Origin: Bryum argenteum
Taxonomy: Eukaryota; Streptophyta; Bryopsida; Bryales; Bryaceae
Length of the DNA: 64,000 bases
Direction: 5' to 3'
Assembly (NCBI GenBank): GCA_037043015.1
Contig: CM073323.1
Location: forward strand, 6,820,001-6,884,000
Shown: positions 1-12,215 of the stretch, piece by piece
Position numbering within the stretch: position 1 is the stretch's first letter
Layout: every line of letters starts with the position of its first letter
Notes under the pieces: model-generated
The model's database searches: none
What the model saw: the letters and a program-made list of their open reading frames with translations, nothing else
What the model was told of the DNA's origin: nothing
Position numbers and translations under genes: made by a program

Positions 1-1165
1 AAAAGACATTGGTCCTTGAGAATTTGTATCTCCTTCAATTATCATGAAATCTCAATTTTATATTGAATCCAATTTTAGTGGTAGAAATTATACTGCAATC
101 CAAGATGTTATGAAGACATGGCATTCATTTTAGTGCAAGGGATTTAGTTTGAACTTGCTTGGTTTTCTTCATTAGGGTACTTCTTGGCCATTACGAGGCT
201 TTTAATTGGATTGGTTTGTTTGTTAGTAGGAGCTTCACATGAAGCAAAATCATATTTGAGATCATTTTTTAGTGCTACTTGTACATTATGACTATCTTGT
301 TGCGTATGTGGCCTTGGACTTCGAAACCAACAAGCAATATTAGTCAAGTAGTTGAAGCATGATGACCACTTTCGGACGAAGTCAATTAGGCATTTCTATT
401 ATGAGGACAAGGCTTTGTGAAAGCCAAATTAGAAGTATGAGAGGATGGTCAATGCTAAGAGATCTTCAATTAGAACGCGCAATTAAGCAATTATGCACCC
501 GGCTATTTAAAAGTGCACTTGGGTACTACGATGGCCATTTCTTGCAAAAATGGAATTTTTTATTTTTAAACTTGATTTTTTCTGGAAAAAAAGGTGTTTT
601 GCAAAGAATGTTGCGTATTGTCAGAAGTGGTAATATAAAAAGACTTCTAATGGCATTGTGAACATATTTTTGGTATAAATCCATGTGAATAATACAAATA
701 TTTTTGTCCAGGGATATTTGAAATGCTTAGTATATGCTACAAATTGTGTAGATTATAGTTAATATATTTTTGGTGAGCAAAATGACGCGAGCACCAAACT
801 GTTAATAAAAGTAGGCACCAGATTGTTCCAATGGACATTTAATAAAAATATACTCCATATTGTACTTTGTATATATGTGGTAGAAAAGTATCTAAATACA
901 CAGATTCTAAATGTAGACCAAGTTGTGTATATAACTGATAATACAACTAAATTCAACCCATATGTCCATCGCAACAACACGTCTGAAAATAATCCTTGCG
1001 ATCTTGTACTATCTAGTACGTATATACACTTAGAAACACCATGTGTACACAGGTGATTAACAATGACTATCATACAACAAAATTGCTATAATACAGCAAT
1101 AAAAATACCTTTGATTAGACATCCATCAACTAAAAAATGACATGAATTAAAAAAAAAACAAAAAC
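1..1165. other. AT-rich spacer, no gene seen
   Basis: Short open frames occur on both strands, but none has coding character or a recognisable domain. The stretch ends in an A-rich run that abuts the left inverted repeat of the next element. Confidence 0.6.
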
Positions 1166-1240
1166 AAAAACAAAAGAGGAGGTGGTAGAGGTGTTCGCCC
1201 GGACACCCCCTGGCCCCTGCCTTGCTGGCGGGCTGACCTG
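1166..1240 (+). repeat. Left terminal inverted repeat, 75 bp
   Basis: Identical to the reverse complement of 6212-6286. It contains a short internal inverted motif around 1191-1210 (GTGT, GC-rich loop, ACAC). Similarity stops abruptly after GGCTGACCTG at 1240. Confidence 0.9.
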
Positions 1241-1758
1241 TGCCGAGGCACAGACACCGCGTCTTGTCAAACTCCTATTTCTTTAGTTTTCTGAATTTAG
1301 CTTAAAATTTTTGAATTTTAGTTAGCATTAGAAATAAAAGGGAACTTGTCTTTTTGTTTCCTTAGTTTAGAAAGGGTAGGGATGAATAAAGTTGGTTAGC
1401 CCTGGTTAAAGTGATTTCAGAGGTTACCGGCTGGGAAGGTCAGTCCGGATAAGGTAACCCTGGGTAGCCGGTGTCCTGGCCGGGCGCGGGTTGGCGGCGG
1501 GCCTACCCGGGCCTGTCAGGCCTTTCAAGCCGTAACCCTTTTCAACGGGCGGCCCACATTTTGCGCCACCTTCTTCTCTTCCCCCTCGCGCTGTCGTTGC
1601 TCCACGTTTTGTCGTGTTGCAGCCGGAGTTTCTGTCTTCTAGCGAGCGCGGAGTGTGGTGTCGGTAGGCTAGGAGATTGCGCGCCAGGAGAGTGTATCCG
1701 CGTCGAGTGGAGGTGCGTGAGCTGCCCAGCAGTTAGGTTGGAAGTGCGGAGAGCGGGA

Positions 1759-4700
1759 GCTATGGCGCCGAAGGAGAAGGCAGCTAAGGGCAAAGCTCGG
1801 AAGGAGAAGCCCTTGCCCGAAATCATCAGGGAGAGGGTAGTGCACCCGGAGATCCCCGTCAAAGCGGATTACCGCAGGCAGCTGAAGGAAGACCTAAAGC
1901 GGATGGGCTGCTACGAGTTCTACAATCGGCCCTGGAACTTGCAGAGGCCCGCGTTGCTGAAGGAGGTCCAGACAGGGGAGCGCATTGCCAAGTTCAAGGA
2001 GGACATGGTGCGGGGGCAGCCTGAAGTCTGGGAGAGGGGACTTTGGAAGTTCACCTACAACCTCGTAGAATCTGAGGTGGGGTACATCACGGTGCGGGGA
2101 GACGAGGAAGTGCAGCGGTGCTTCTTCCATCCTGCGCACGAGCATGACGGATTCAGGGTGGAGTATTGCCTCGACCCCAGGCTCAAGAGGGTGCTGCAGT
2201 TTCTCCTGCCCATACTCACCCCGGACACACCCTCGAGCGTTGCAAACAAACTCGCCAAGGCTATCCTGGAAGCATACCAAGAGAGGCAGGTGATTGGATG
2301 GCACATCATCCTGGAGGATGTAGTAATCCGGGCAGTGACCAGGATAAACAATGGCAAGGGTTGCCCACTGACGCCATTCCTCTTCCACCTCTACGACGCA
2401 TACAATTGCCTGGATGATGATGAGGCTGCGCAGTACGCCAAGGCTCTGGAGAAGAGGCGAACCATGTTCCCAGGAGAGTTTCCCCCGGTGGAAGGAGCAG
2501 GACAAGCCGGGACGTCAGGACAAGCTGAGCCAGCAGGATCAGGGGATGTCAGCGGGGCTGCAGCAGAAGAAGGGGTAGCGGTAACTCCACCCCGGGCTCC
2601 CACAACAGCTCCACCACGAGTACAACAGGAGACTTCGACAGGGGAGTACAACCCCTTCTCCCCCATCAGTCCAGTCTAGGGGAGTGGCTCAGGAGAGGAG
2701 GAGTCGCCAACCGTCAGCACCAGGGCAATGCGCCGCAGCACCAGGCAACGGCGTATGCAGACATCTCAACCAGCATCCCGAGGTCCCATTCAACTGGATG
2801 ACTCGGAGGACGAAAACCCTGTGTGGCAATCAATGTCTCCAGGAGAAGGACCTCCCCACGCTCCAGACCAGGAGAAGGAGCCAATGGATCCGCTGGAAGG
2901 AGAACCCCAGCCTAGAAAGAAGAGAAAGACCACCCAGGAGGTGCATCCGGAGTTGCCAGCAAACCTATGGATGGGATCCCCTGCGGCCAAGCTGACGAAG
3001 CTTCGAAGAGAAGGAAGGTCACCTTTGCATCGGACAGGGGAGTAGGAGAGACTCAGCCTCCAAAAAGGATGGCACCCCTGGCCAAGGGGAAGGTGAAGAG
3101 GAGCATCCCGAAAAAGGGGTACGCGGGTCCTGGACAAGAGAGGGTGCCCAGGGAGGAGACAACTGAGGAGAGCAGCGGGTCCGACCCCGAGCCCATGAAT
3201 ATACCACGGAAACCTGCAGGACCCTCATCTAACGCAGGAGAGTCCAACATACCCGCTCCAAGTAAGGAGATTGTCCCGGAGAGAAGAAGAGGAGCCATCC
3301 CCGGTGCACCCACTTCCCTGTTCAGGATAACAGAAGAGAGTCTCCTGAATCCCATCGCGGAAACCCTGCAGATGTGCATGGAGGAGCACAAAGTGATGTA
3401 TCAGTCGCTCAGGGAAGTAGGGGGGGTCCTGAAGACAAATGCAGTGGAGCGTTACCCCGAGCTGGTTAAAGCTATGAAGGAGCAGCGAGATACACTCAAC
3501 AAGGAGGTGAAGGAGCTGCGAGATCAGGCTATGGACTTCTCCATCAATATCCTGACCCAGGATAAGGAGATCGCGGAGTTGAAGAAGTAGGTCTCGACTC
3601 AGAATGGATGGGCGCGGGCTAACCTCTTCGCCTTACAGGAGACTCTGCTCACGCCAGGGGAGGCTCAGGCCAAGGCAACACTGCTTGACGCACACCTGCA
3701 GGGTGATGGTGCAGATGCTGTTGTACGCATGGCTTCCTTCCTGAAGAAGCACACAGCGCGGATAGAGGGTGCTCTGGAAGAGATGCGAATCCTACTCAAG
3801 GAGATGTATCAGCGGTTCCCAGGAGAGGCAGCAGCAGCCGAGGTCGCAACAGCAGAAACGGAGGCAATCTGAGGTGCAACAGCGCGAACGGTGGAAACGG
3901 GGGGACCAGGTGAAACTCCTTCGATGTCCACCCCATTAGCCGCAGCTGGTCCAGGGGAGTAGATGGTGAAAGAAGCCCAATCCGATGTTGGAGTGGTATG
4001 GGAAGAGGAAATTGATCCTGGGGTAATAGATGAGGCCCAGCTAGTATCCGGGGTAGTGACGGAGGTTCCCCCAGAAGCGCCAGAGGCAATGGACGTTGTC
4101 CCATCCGATCTTGCAGGAGCGCAAGAAGTACAGCTAGCAGGAGTGCCAGCCACCGAAGCTCAACCCGAATCCAGGGTAGAAGAGGAGGTTCTCCCTGCAC
4201 CAAGAGAGGCAAGAGAGGATCCACCCGGGCAGGAAGTAGGAGGGGCACCCTCACCGATGGAGGAGGAGATAGCTGCTGTCCTACATACACTGAAGACAGA
4301 GGAGCACGTCGAACCAGGGGAAGGTGTCCCCTTGGTAATCCCATCCGAGTCAGCAGTAAAGGAGCGAGCTCCCGCGGAAGAAGAAGCCATTGCGTTTGCT
4401 CCATCCGAGTTGGGAGTAGTGGGGGAGGTGCCACTCACAGAGGAGGTGACCGATTGCGTACCTGGAGCAGAGGTAGAGGGGGAAGCTCAACCAGGAAAGG
4501 AGGTCATCAAGGAGATCCAGCCTGAGCGGGAGTTACCATCAGTCGAGGTACTGGTGGCTGATGAGCCAGGACAGCAGGATGGCACCCCAGGAGAGGAGGT
4601 CATCGTAGAAGGGGGAGTCACGCCAGGAGAACCGATGGGCCCACCCACTGAAGAGCCTGCCCCGGACACCACCGACCCACATCTAAGCGAAGCTGAGCCA

Positions 4701-5012
4701 GGGTTAGTGATGATACCCGAGACTCCCGTAGTGGTTCCCAACGAAGTCATCCTGGCTGAGGTAGATGCCCTCTCCGGGGGGACGGAACCATTGGATGTGG
4801 AACCCGAGGCAGTCACATCCAGGGGAGGACCAGGACTCAGGGAAGGCACGGGTGGCAATCCGGAGGAGCGAGGAGAACCGGAGGTGACCAGCATTCTTGT
4901 CCGAGGGGACCAGGGGAGCGAAGACAGGGGAGCGGCCAAGCGGATAGCATTTACCCTGGTTGGGTTCGAGAGGCAATCTCCCATCAAGTTGACCAGGGCT
5001 AGATCCATTTAG
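1759..5012 (+). pseudogene. Decayed single ORF (about 1,080 codons) of the TIR element, gag-like or accessory protein
   Basis: The best start is the ATG at 1759 (MAPKEKAAKGKARKEK, a basic N-terminus), although the frame is open from 1471. A folded-looking domain of about 250 residues follows. After it come a Pro/Gln-rich stretch, basic patches resembling nuclear signals (KKRKTT near 2926), a coiled coil around 3460-3590 (KEVKELRD, DKEIAELKK) and a long acidic Glu/Pro/Val-rich tail. The frame is broken by TAG at 2677, a frameshift near 3000, TAG at 3588, TGA at 3870 and TAG at 3960, yet the same protein style continues across every break. I do not recognise the family; parts recall the gag-like ORFs of plant retroelements, and no enzyme motif is visible. 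Confidence 0.65.
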
Positions 5013-6211
5013 TCTTAGGTTAGGAGATAGGCAGTTAGTAGTAGAAAGATAGAGGTGTGTTCACACTGTTTTGGGACTTGTACTAGTTTTTGCGTGTTTG
5101 ACTGATAGGCGGTGTAGGACAGGCCACGTGGGCTTTATCCTATCCGGGTATCCTGTGATCCACTTAAAGCGGATCTGGAGCATGGAACCCGGGGTAGTCG
5201 TTAGGGATACTTAGCCAAGGAATGTTCTCATTCCTTGGGTCTCTTTGTGTATCATCATCATTTTCAGAGTATCTAGGGTTGCGGCCGCCTTTTCAAGTCT
5301 AAACCGTTCTCCTTGATGTTTTGTGTGTGTGTGATGGTGTAATTGAGTCCCTTGCATTGTTGGCTTGAAGCTCTGGAGTGAAGGACAGGATTGGTGAGAT
5401 CTGTACTAGTGTCCAGGGTGAGGAGTCTTGGCAGTTAGGCGCCACTACGAGTCAGTACTTTAGGTGAACAGGGGTTCCCTAATATTCCCCGGGGACGGCG
5501 GTCTAGCGCGGGGAAGTTGGTCACTGTTGCGGAGAGTGGGTCTTAGTCCTCCTACTATCCTGGATCTGTATCCAAAGTTGTCCCTTTCTATATTCTATCC
5601 TGGTTTGGGAGTTAACGTGTGAGTAGCCATACCAACAGGGGAACATTGGCACCCTTATAGTGAGTTGGACCAGGATTAACAACCCTGGTACTGAAGGGGG
5701 CCGGGTCTAATCCTGGGCAAAAGATGAACTAAGAGAAAAGAGCATTGTTGCGTTGTGAGTTTGTGTGTTGGGTTGAGTAGTGAGAGATTGGAGGAGAGAG
5801 GAAGTCAAGTGCTCTAAATCCAGCACTTTAAACTAAAGGAGAACCCTCTGATGGACAAAATGAGGTAAAACTAAACCAGCTTGGAGAGATACTGGTGGAC
5901 CAGGGTAGAAGGAGTCAAACTCCCCTGGAAGGAAACCAGGACAGGAGAAGCAGAACTGTTCACCAAGAGATCAGTACTATCCTGGTCGAAGGAGAAACAA
6001 GACAAGGCAGTGATAGAAGCACTGTCCTGGGGAGGTTATACTAGTCACTTTGGAGCTCAGTGAATCCCCACGGATCGATTAATCCGGATATCACCTCTGA
6101 GGGTGTTCTTAACACTTAAAAGAATACTAAAGGGGAATATCGCTAACACAAATTACGACACGTCTGTGCAAACACGGCACGCCTTAGCGCGGCGCTTGTC
6201 GCCGAGGCGCG

Positions 6212-6286
6212 CAGGTCAGCCCGCCAGCAAGGCAGGGGCCAGGGGGTGTCCGGGCGAACACCTCTACCACCTCCTCTTTTGTTTTT
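6212..6286 (-). repeat. Right terminal inverted repeat, 75 bp
   Basis: Exact reverse complement of 1166-1240. The flanks differ immediately outside (AAAAAC on the left, CATCTG on the right), so the 75-bp unit is the true terminal repeat. Confidence 0.9.
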
Positions 6287-6321
6287 CATCTGACCTCCCC
6301 GCTTCTAATCTTCTGGCATAC

Positions 6322-6468
6322 TTGCCTTTTCTTCCTCCTCCGCTCTTGCTCGTGTTTTTGAAGGTCGTTGTTGCCATTTCTTCCTCCTCTGCTCTTGCTC
6401 GTGTTTCTGCAGGTTGCTATTGCCTTTTCTTCCTCCTCCGCTCTTGCTCGTGTTTCTGAAAGACGCTG
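6322..6468 (+). repeat. Tandem repeat, 49-bp unit, 3 copies
   Basis: Units begin at 6322, 6371 and 6420, each starting TTGCC followed by TTTCTTCCTCCTC or close to it. The pyrimidine-rich unit lies just outside the right inverted repeat and produces a meaningless hydrophobic open frame. Confidence 0.85.
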
Positions 6469-6915
6469 CTAGGACGATCTGTAGAGCACTAGGAGAGTTT
6501 CGTGACTTGTTGCAACCAAAAATCTTTTTGCCGATTCTCCTTGCTGCTTGCTGCTGTACCGAATCGCTGCTGTTGTTGTACCAGATCACCGCCTCCTGTT
6601 GCTACCGAATCGATGCTTGCTACTTGCTGATTTTGTTGCTATTCCTCATTGCTATCATTGGTGTTGTTGCTACTGTTGCGGCGTGCATTTTGGGTTCTTG
6701 TTCGCTCTTGTACAGGCACGCTACTATTCAAGCTGTCCACTTTGTACTCGATATGTTAAAATCTTCGTCTTCCTCCCTTCATCCACTTTGTGGTCTTTGT
6801 TGCAGCAATGCAGCCGCCACCAAAGCCACCAAAATCCCAATCTTAAAACCTTAAACCCTAAAAAAATTTAAGAATCTTTAAAAAATAGAAATAATAAAAA
6901 AATTATCAGAGATTG

Positions 6916-6943
6916 CAAGGGGTGTGCGCGCACACACCCCTTG
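6916..6943. other. Near-perfect palindrome, 11-bp arms
   Basis: The arms CAAGGGGTGTG and CACACCCCTTG flank a CGCGCA centre. It may be a terminus or hairpin of an unidentified element covering 6287-6943; nothing else in that stretch is recognisable. Confidence 0.6.
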
Positions 6944-7806
6944 AAACAATCAACCAAGTGAACTCCAATAAACATCCCATTTACTATATTAAAGCCATTT
7001 CAAACGTCTGATACCCGCCCATGAGGGATACCCGCCCATATTGATACTCGTCATACATTATAGTTACTTGCTTAAGAACAAGAAAAATGAAAACATTTAG
7101 CAACACATGATAGTAAAAATATTAATTTAGATATTGTAGAACTAACATCTTTTACATACAGTCGTTTGAGACTAAAGAATATTACCTTCTTTTACGATTC
7201 CAAATTTCTAAAATTGTCTTCACTGTAAAAAGAGCATTTAACCCCAGTCAAACATGTTCGCACATTTTGGTCAAGGGAGAGAAAAAAACCACTATTTTCT
7301 ACATAAAACCTATAGATCTTCATTTTTTTTTTTTTTTTTTTTTTTTTCTAGCGAAAAATTTATGTGATAAATAAATTCTTATCAATCATTTTGGATTTTC
7401 ATTCTAAAGCATGTTGAGTTCACAAAAGAATAAAATGTGGCATAAAAGTTTGTCAAATAATTTCAATCTCGATCCTTTGCATATTTGTTTTGAATATGCT
7501 ACACACCTTTTCCATGTCTAGAAATTGGTTTTAAGGTAACCAACATGATCATGCCAATCATGATTTTAAAGAAGTTAGACCTTGTATAGTGATTTTTTTT
7601 TAAGCCAAGTGAAATTAAAGTGTGCTAGACCACTCAATACAATCAAGCAAATGAATTATTCTTATGATTTCAAATGCTATAATATTTTAATCCTTCCGAT
7701 GCATAGTAGCCTAAAAAATTTGGTGGCTTTATATCAATGTCTATTTTAAGATTCTAGGATTAGAAGTCTTAAATTTCACTCTAAAACTAGATTTTGAAGC
7801 CACTTT
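6944..7806. other. AT-rich spacer
   Basis: No gene is seen. It contains a run of 25 T at 7323-7347. Confidence 0.6.
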
Positions 7807-8316
7807 TTGATAGTGACAGATCTGAAGTACGAGCTTGGAGATGAAGCGGATACTTCTATTCCAGCACCATACACATTGGCAAATGTACGACAGCCGCGTG
7901 AGTATGACACAAATGTACCCTCGCCTGATCATAACTCATGTGACGACGGACTTCATTCGTCTGTGGAACCTAATGGCTTTGAGGAAGGATCAGAGATACC
8001 GAAGGTGGTTTTAGATACTCCAATTCAAACGAGACCAATGGTGCCATCCATTCCACAATCTATGGAATGAGCGCACACCATAGCTTTCAACAAGGCCTTC
8101 GCACCAATGATGACATTTAGAGACGGCTTCTACTATAACACCGATGGCATAAGGTACACTCGCCACGGTGAGCCGGGCAGTTACACGTACGAGGAGTCTG
8201 CGTCCATCAGTCTTCAAGATTCTATTGATCCCCCAGTGTCGCTGGCGGCAGTGGATCGTATGGTACATGAGGCCTATGAAAGCAGTACCGGTAGGACAGT
8301 GGAGGAGGATGATTAG
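7807..8316 (+). pseudogene. Fragment of an unrecognised protein with an in-frame stop
   Basis: A higher-GC island in AT-rich DNA is open in one frame from 7807 to 8316 except for a TGA at 8068-8070. Residue use before and after the stop looks coding: PYTLANVRQPREYD upstream, and TFRDGFYYNTDGIRYTRHGEPG then VDRMVHEAYESSTGR downstream. It ends in an acidic tail and a proper stop. It is most likely the 3' end of a transposon-encoded protein, but I cannot name the family. It has no upstream partner in the window. Confidence 0.35.
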
Positions 8317-9604
8317 AGCATCAGAGATTTATAAGTAGCAAGTCAATATGATGTTTAGGTGGCATGTTAGGTTTGATTGATATGTTTGAGTAAAGTATGA
8401 GATGTTTGGTTATAGTATTATGCATGTTATATTATAGTATTTACTATCAGTTTCTAAAGTACGTTTATGAATTTTATGTATGGATTTTTATATAATATAG
8501 AGCGAGATGCTACATATTTTCTCGTTGAATAACACATGTTGGCCTTTTATCTCTTATAAAGTATGTTTATTGTATAAATGCCAAAAATAGTATATAAATG
8601 TCATATAGCAATGAACAACGTAGAAGTTCATAATCAAAATTGCATTGAATCTAAAAAGAAACACTATGGGAAGTTCAAGGACAAAATTGAATCTTTGAAA
8701 TTCTTTAAATTTCAATTTTTGCACTCCAAGACGTGACGTTGTCCTTCATATTGATCCATTGGGATTTGTATTCCAAAAATTTATATGGTACACAAAATAA
8801 TAAAATAGATGTTGGCAATATTTGAATATAATAATTTGGTAGTATTTACAAAGCAATAAAACATGATTTAGCAACAAATTTGTTATTAAAGAAATACTAT
8901 TTCTCATTAGTTTAAGTTTAGTGCCTCCACATTAAAAAAAAAATTGTGTGTGGAATTTTTATTGTTTTTTTTTCATTTTGGAGGAAAATGTTGTTGTTTT
9001 GACATGCCATTGAGTGCACTTGGCAAAGTGCATAATTGCTTAATTGCGTGTTTTAGGTCAAAGGTTTTTGAGATATGTACACCCATTCGAAAAATAGTTG
9101 GATACAATTTGAAATGCCGAATTCACTCATCTATGGAATTATCTTGAAAAATAGGGTAAATGCAACTACTCGACCATATTGCTTTATGATAGCTCAAACT
9201 CTATTACATATATGAGTTTCAAAAGATATGATGTTATGGGTTGAAGTAACCGTAAACTAAGAAGATAATGGTGAGGTATCTAGGAGGCTTTCAATGGTTA
9301 AAGGTTGCGGAGTTGATTGCTTGCCATAATATCTCTTACCACTTGATGCGAAACCCACATTATTAGCTCTTTTGATCATATCTCTAAAAAAAAATGAGAA
9401 TAAGAATCTATTTGTTTATGCTAAATAGACTTTAAGACCTTTAGGGTTTCAAATATCTATCTTGCATTTGGTTTCTTTTCGAAGTCCACTTCTTAGAGAA
9501 GATTCTATATAAACAATAAGATTTTAGTATGATTAGATCTATAAAAGATTATCTACTAGTGTTTGATATACATTAGTGGCTATCTACAACGACTACAAGG
9601 GGAA
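8317..9604. other. AT-rich spacer
   Basis: No coding region, RNA gene or structured repeat is visible. Confidence 0.6.
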
Positions 9605-9710
9605 GGCACCACAAGCCTTGGCTTGGTGGTTAGGGATTGTGGCCCCCAATGAGGAGGTTGTGGGTTTTATTCCCCATGTCTGTGTAGTGCTCACCACCAT
9701 AGTCCACCCA
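9605..9710 (+). mobile_element. tRNA-derived SINE, copy 1
   Basis: Its sequence matches 11329-11434 closely. It retains pol III promoter-like boxes: an A box at TGGCTTGGTGG and a B box at GGGTTTTATTCCC, about 35 bp apart. The B box has one more change from the tRNA consensus than copy 2, and no cloverleaf can be drawn, so this is a SINE head and not a tRNA gene. Confidence 0.65.
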
Positions 9711-10135
9711 AACTATGATGGGAGGTTCTTGAACCTTGTTGTATGGGTACCTCAAAGCCTTTGAGGGAATACCATGTCGGGTATCCTAAAAGACATGGGG
9801 AATAAAGACATATCCTAAAAGACATAACATTTTTCCAAATAGTTTTGAGTGTTTTCAACATTCTTTGAGAAGAGCATTTTACTTGGTGCTCCAAAGAATT
9901 TGGTGCGAATCAATAAATGGTAGTGATTGTTGTTAAGAAGACAGTGATCTATTTTCCTTATTCTAAATGACACCACTTAGATTATCTTTGAGTTAAAGAA
10001 CACAGAAAGATAAGGAGCCCATAATTCAAACAATATTTATTATAAAGCTCAATAACAATGGCTTAATTTCAAGTAGGCTTATAATTTCAATGTTAGTTGT
10101 TTCTCATAAGAGTGAGATTAAACATGAAATGCTTG

Positions 10136-10346
10136 TAGATAGATAGATAAAAACTCCGGTCCTTTTTAGGGCCGGCGTGATTAGAGTGTCTGTTCGTCAA
10201 GCCAGTGTCCTAATGCCCACCGGACAAGAGGACTCTGGTACAAGACTACTCACCCCTTTCGGGATTAGACACTATAATAGCCAGAAGAAACAGAAGTAAC
10301 CAAGAAATAGTCAATATTATCTTTCTAAGGTTTGTGTAAGGTTATA
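10136..10346 (-). mobile_element. 5'-truncated LINE copy (3' tail only)
   Basis: About 95 percent identical by eye to 49799-50007, the 3' end of the large LINE. It ends on the minus strand in the same TATC repeat and is flanked by the 9-bp direct repeat AAATGCTTG at 10127-10135 and 10347-10355. This is the expected product of target-primed reverse transcription that stopped early. Confidence 0.85.
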
Positions 10347-10355
10347 AAATGCTTG

Positions 10356-11328
10356 CACTAATTAGTAACCCTTATACAGTTATACGTCCTTGGTGTCAGA
10401 AATTGGGTTGTCAGATAACACATTGAGACTTTAAAGAGCCGTAGCTTTTTCATTTGTGTACGTTCTTGCAAAATTTTACAGACTCATTATGATGTTTTGA
10501 CCTTTATACAAGTTATTTTTGAGATGAAGGTAAGAAAAAAAGAAAAAAAAAAAAAAAAAGAAAAAAAAAGAAAAAAAAAAAAAAGTGAATGGTTAAAAGT
10601 TACTTCCACTAGTTTGTAAGGTTTAGAAGGGACATTTTTGAAAAATACTTAATCTCAAAATTTGATAATTTTGAAAGAAAATTTTGAAAACTAAAACCTG
10701 TGTTTTGAAATTGAGAAAATTGGAACTTTGCTTTGCAAAATTTATCACATGTAGTATGTACGTATCATCCTACCACACCATATTATAGTTTGAAGAAAGT
10801 AAATAGGTCTTTATTTAAATCACCCAAAACAACAAAAATGCTATTTTGGCTTACTTCGGCACTTAGCGGCTAAATTTTGCAAAGATAGATACATCTTACG
10901 AATGGGAGCAACATTGGACCATTACACAAGTAAATTCTCATTGCGTACTTGCAATGCATCCGATGAGCAACATATGTTAAACCCATGTCCACCATAATAA
11001 CATTATTTTTACAATCAAACGCACACATGTAGTAACTTATGCACAATTCTCTATGAAATTACTACATTTGTGATATGTGACAAGGTGTTCTACAAAATAC
11101 TCATATAGAATATCATTCCATGCAAGCCCTCTAATAAGAAGCTTGACAAATTTGCAAATTATTTATGTACTCAATAACTGTGTAATCATGAGTTCTTGTA
11201 ATCATGAATTTCTATAAAATTAGAAATTAGAGATTGGATATATAATATATATTCAACACTAACCAATTGCCAATGGCGTATGGTACCCGCCAATATTGAC
11301 ATATAGTCACTATGTGTTTATCACATCA
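10356..11328. other. AT-rich spacer with A-rich tract
   Basis: 10532-10584 is almost pure A with scattered G. 10600-10760 shows weak similarity to the interior of the 935-bp MITE at 21961-22895 (both contain GGCTTTGCAAA or CTTTGCAAAATTT followed by an ACCACAT-like string). No gene is seen. Confidence 0.5.
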
Positions 11329-11434
11329 GGTACCGCAAGCCTTGGCGTGGTGGTTAGGGCGCATGGCCCCCAATGAGGAAGTCGTGGGTTCTATTCCCCA
11401 TGCTGGCGTGGTACTCACAACTATAGTCCACCCA
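11329..11434 (+). mobile_element. tRNA-derived SINE, copy 2
   Basis: It carries an A box TGGCGTGGTGG near 11343-11353 and a B box GGTTCTATTCC at 11387-11397. It aligns over 106 bp with copy 1 at 9605-9710 and then diverges at the shared end ATAGTCCACCCA. No RNA gene is inferred because the 5' and 3' halves do not pair as an acceptor stem. Confidence 0.7.
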
Positions 11435-11720
11435 TTCACGCCGATCACGTGTTGGAATCTAACACCTGCCACTGATGTTGACTTAGCAAGGGTAGTCAAC
11501 TCTTGTGGTCTTGTTCAAATTCCACACGCTTGGGTAAAATTAGTTTCAAATAAATATGTGAATGAAGTTCCACCCTAGGTGAACCAATGACAAATATTTT
11601 TGTAAAAGTGCAATTTTGCAATATAATTGGATTTTGAAATATTGCAAAGAAACATATTAGTGGGCTTTAATTAACTCTAAAGTTTGTAATAACTAATAAC
11701 CAACAATCATCATTGTACAG

Positions 11721-12215
11721 TAAGGGTCCCTTTACACTATGGACCAAGAGCCGTGACAATTAGAATCATATTCATGGTCATGGCTTTTGGCCAAAAGCCG
11801 TGACCATGATTAATCAAAAATGAATTTCTGAGTGACTTGGTCACTCTTGTAGTCTAAAGTAGATTTGGACCTAGACAAGTTTAAGCTCAAATTTCTCATA
11901 TAAATCCTCATCATTCTCTCTTTGGCCCTCCCCTTTTTTCCTTCTTCTCATCAATAATTGAACAGTAGCCAATCAATGATTTTTGAGCCTAATGGTCTCC
12001 TTGATCAAGGCAATTGCTTCGACTTGACTATAATTAAGGAGGCCATGAAAACATTATTGATCATGAAAAAAATAGCATAAAATTATAACCTCAAAGTTAG
12101 TGGTTAGTCTCCTTTTTTTAGGGTAATGTAAAGCCAAAGAGCACTTCACTCTCCAATCACAAGTTATAAAAGGTTGTGGTCAATCTTCATAGTCCGTAGT
12201 GTAAAGCGACCCTAA
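11721..12215. mobile_element. Tourist-like MITE (TAA target duplication)
   Basis: The terminal inverted repeats AGGGTCCCTTTACACTATGG and AGGGTCGCTTTACACTACGG match at 20 of 22 positions over their full length, and TAA lies directly outside each end. The interior has a strong hairpin at about 11770-11815 around TTTTGGCCAAAA. The ends and the 3-bp TAA duplication fit PIF/Harbinger-type MITEs; no ORF is present. Confidence 0.75.

Larger units (their letters stand above)
1166..6286 (+). mobile_element. 5.1-kb element with perfect 75-bp terminal inverted repeats
   Basis: The two ends, 1166-1240 and 6212-6286, are exact reverse complements over 75 bp. The interior is far richer in G+C than its surroundings and holds one long, decayed reading frame at 1759-5012 flanked by non-coding leader and trailer. 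I see no transposase, integrase or reverse transcriptase signature, no direct LTRs and no clear target-site duplication. It is therefore most likely a non-autonomous DNA transposon with its own accessory-type ORF, or an element of unknown class. A retrotransposon gag-only derivative (LARD or TR-GAG) is less likely because the ends are inverted rather than direct. The inverted ends are seen directly; the class is inference. Confidence 0.7.

Noticed and set aside
1166-6286. LTR retrotransposon interpretation
   Set aside because: Ends are inverted, not direct repeats, and no primer-binding site, polypurine tract or pol motifs were found.
6414-6854. Hydrophobic 146-codon ORF resembling a membrane protein
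   Set aside because: It arises from the pyrimidine-rich 49-bp repeats and adjacent CTG/TTG-rich DNA, with no domain or gene context.
6846-6862. Telomere-like AAACCCTAAA string
   Set aside because: A single occurrence, not an array; such motifs are common in plant leaders and spacers.
9605-9710. tRNA gene
   Set aside because: Only the pol III boxes are kept; no acceptor stem or anticodon arm forms.
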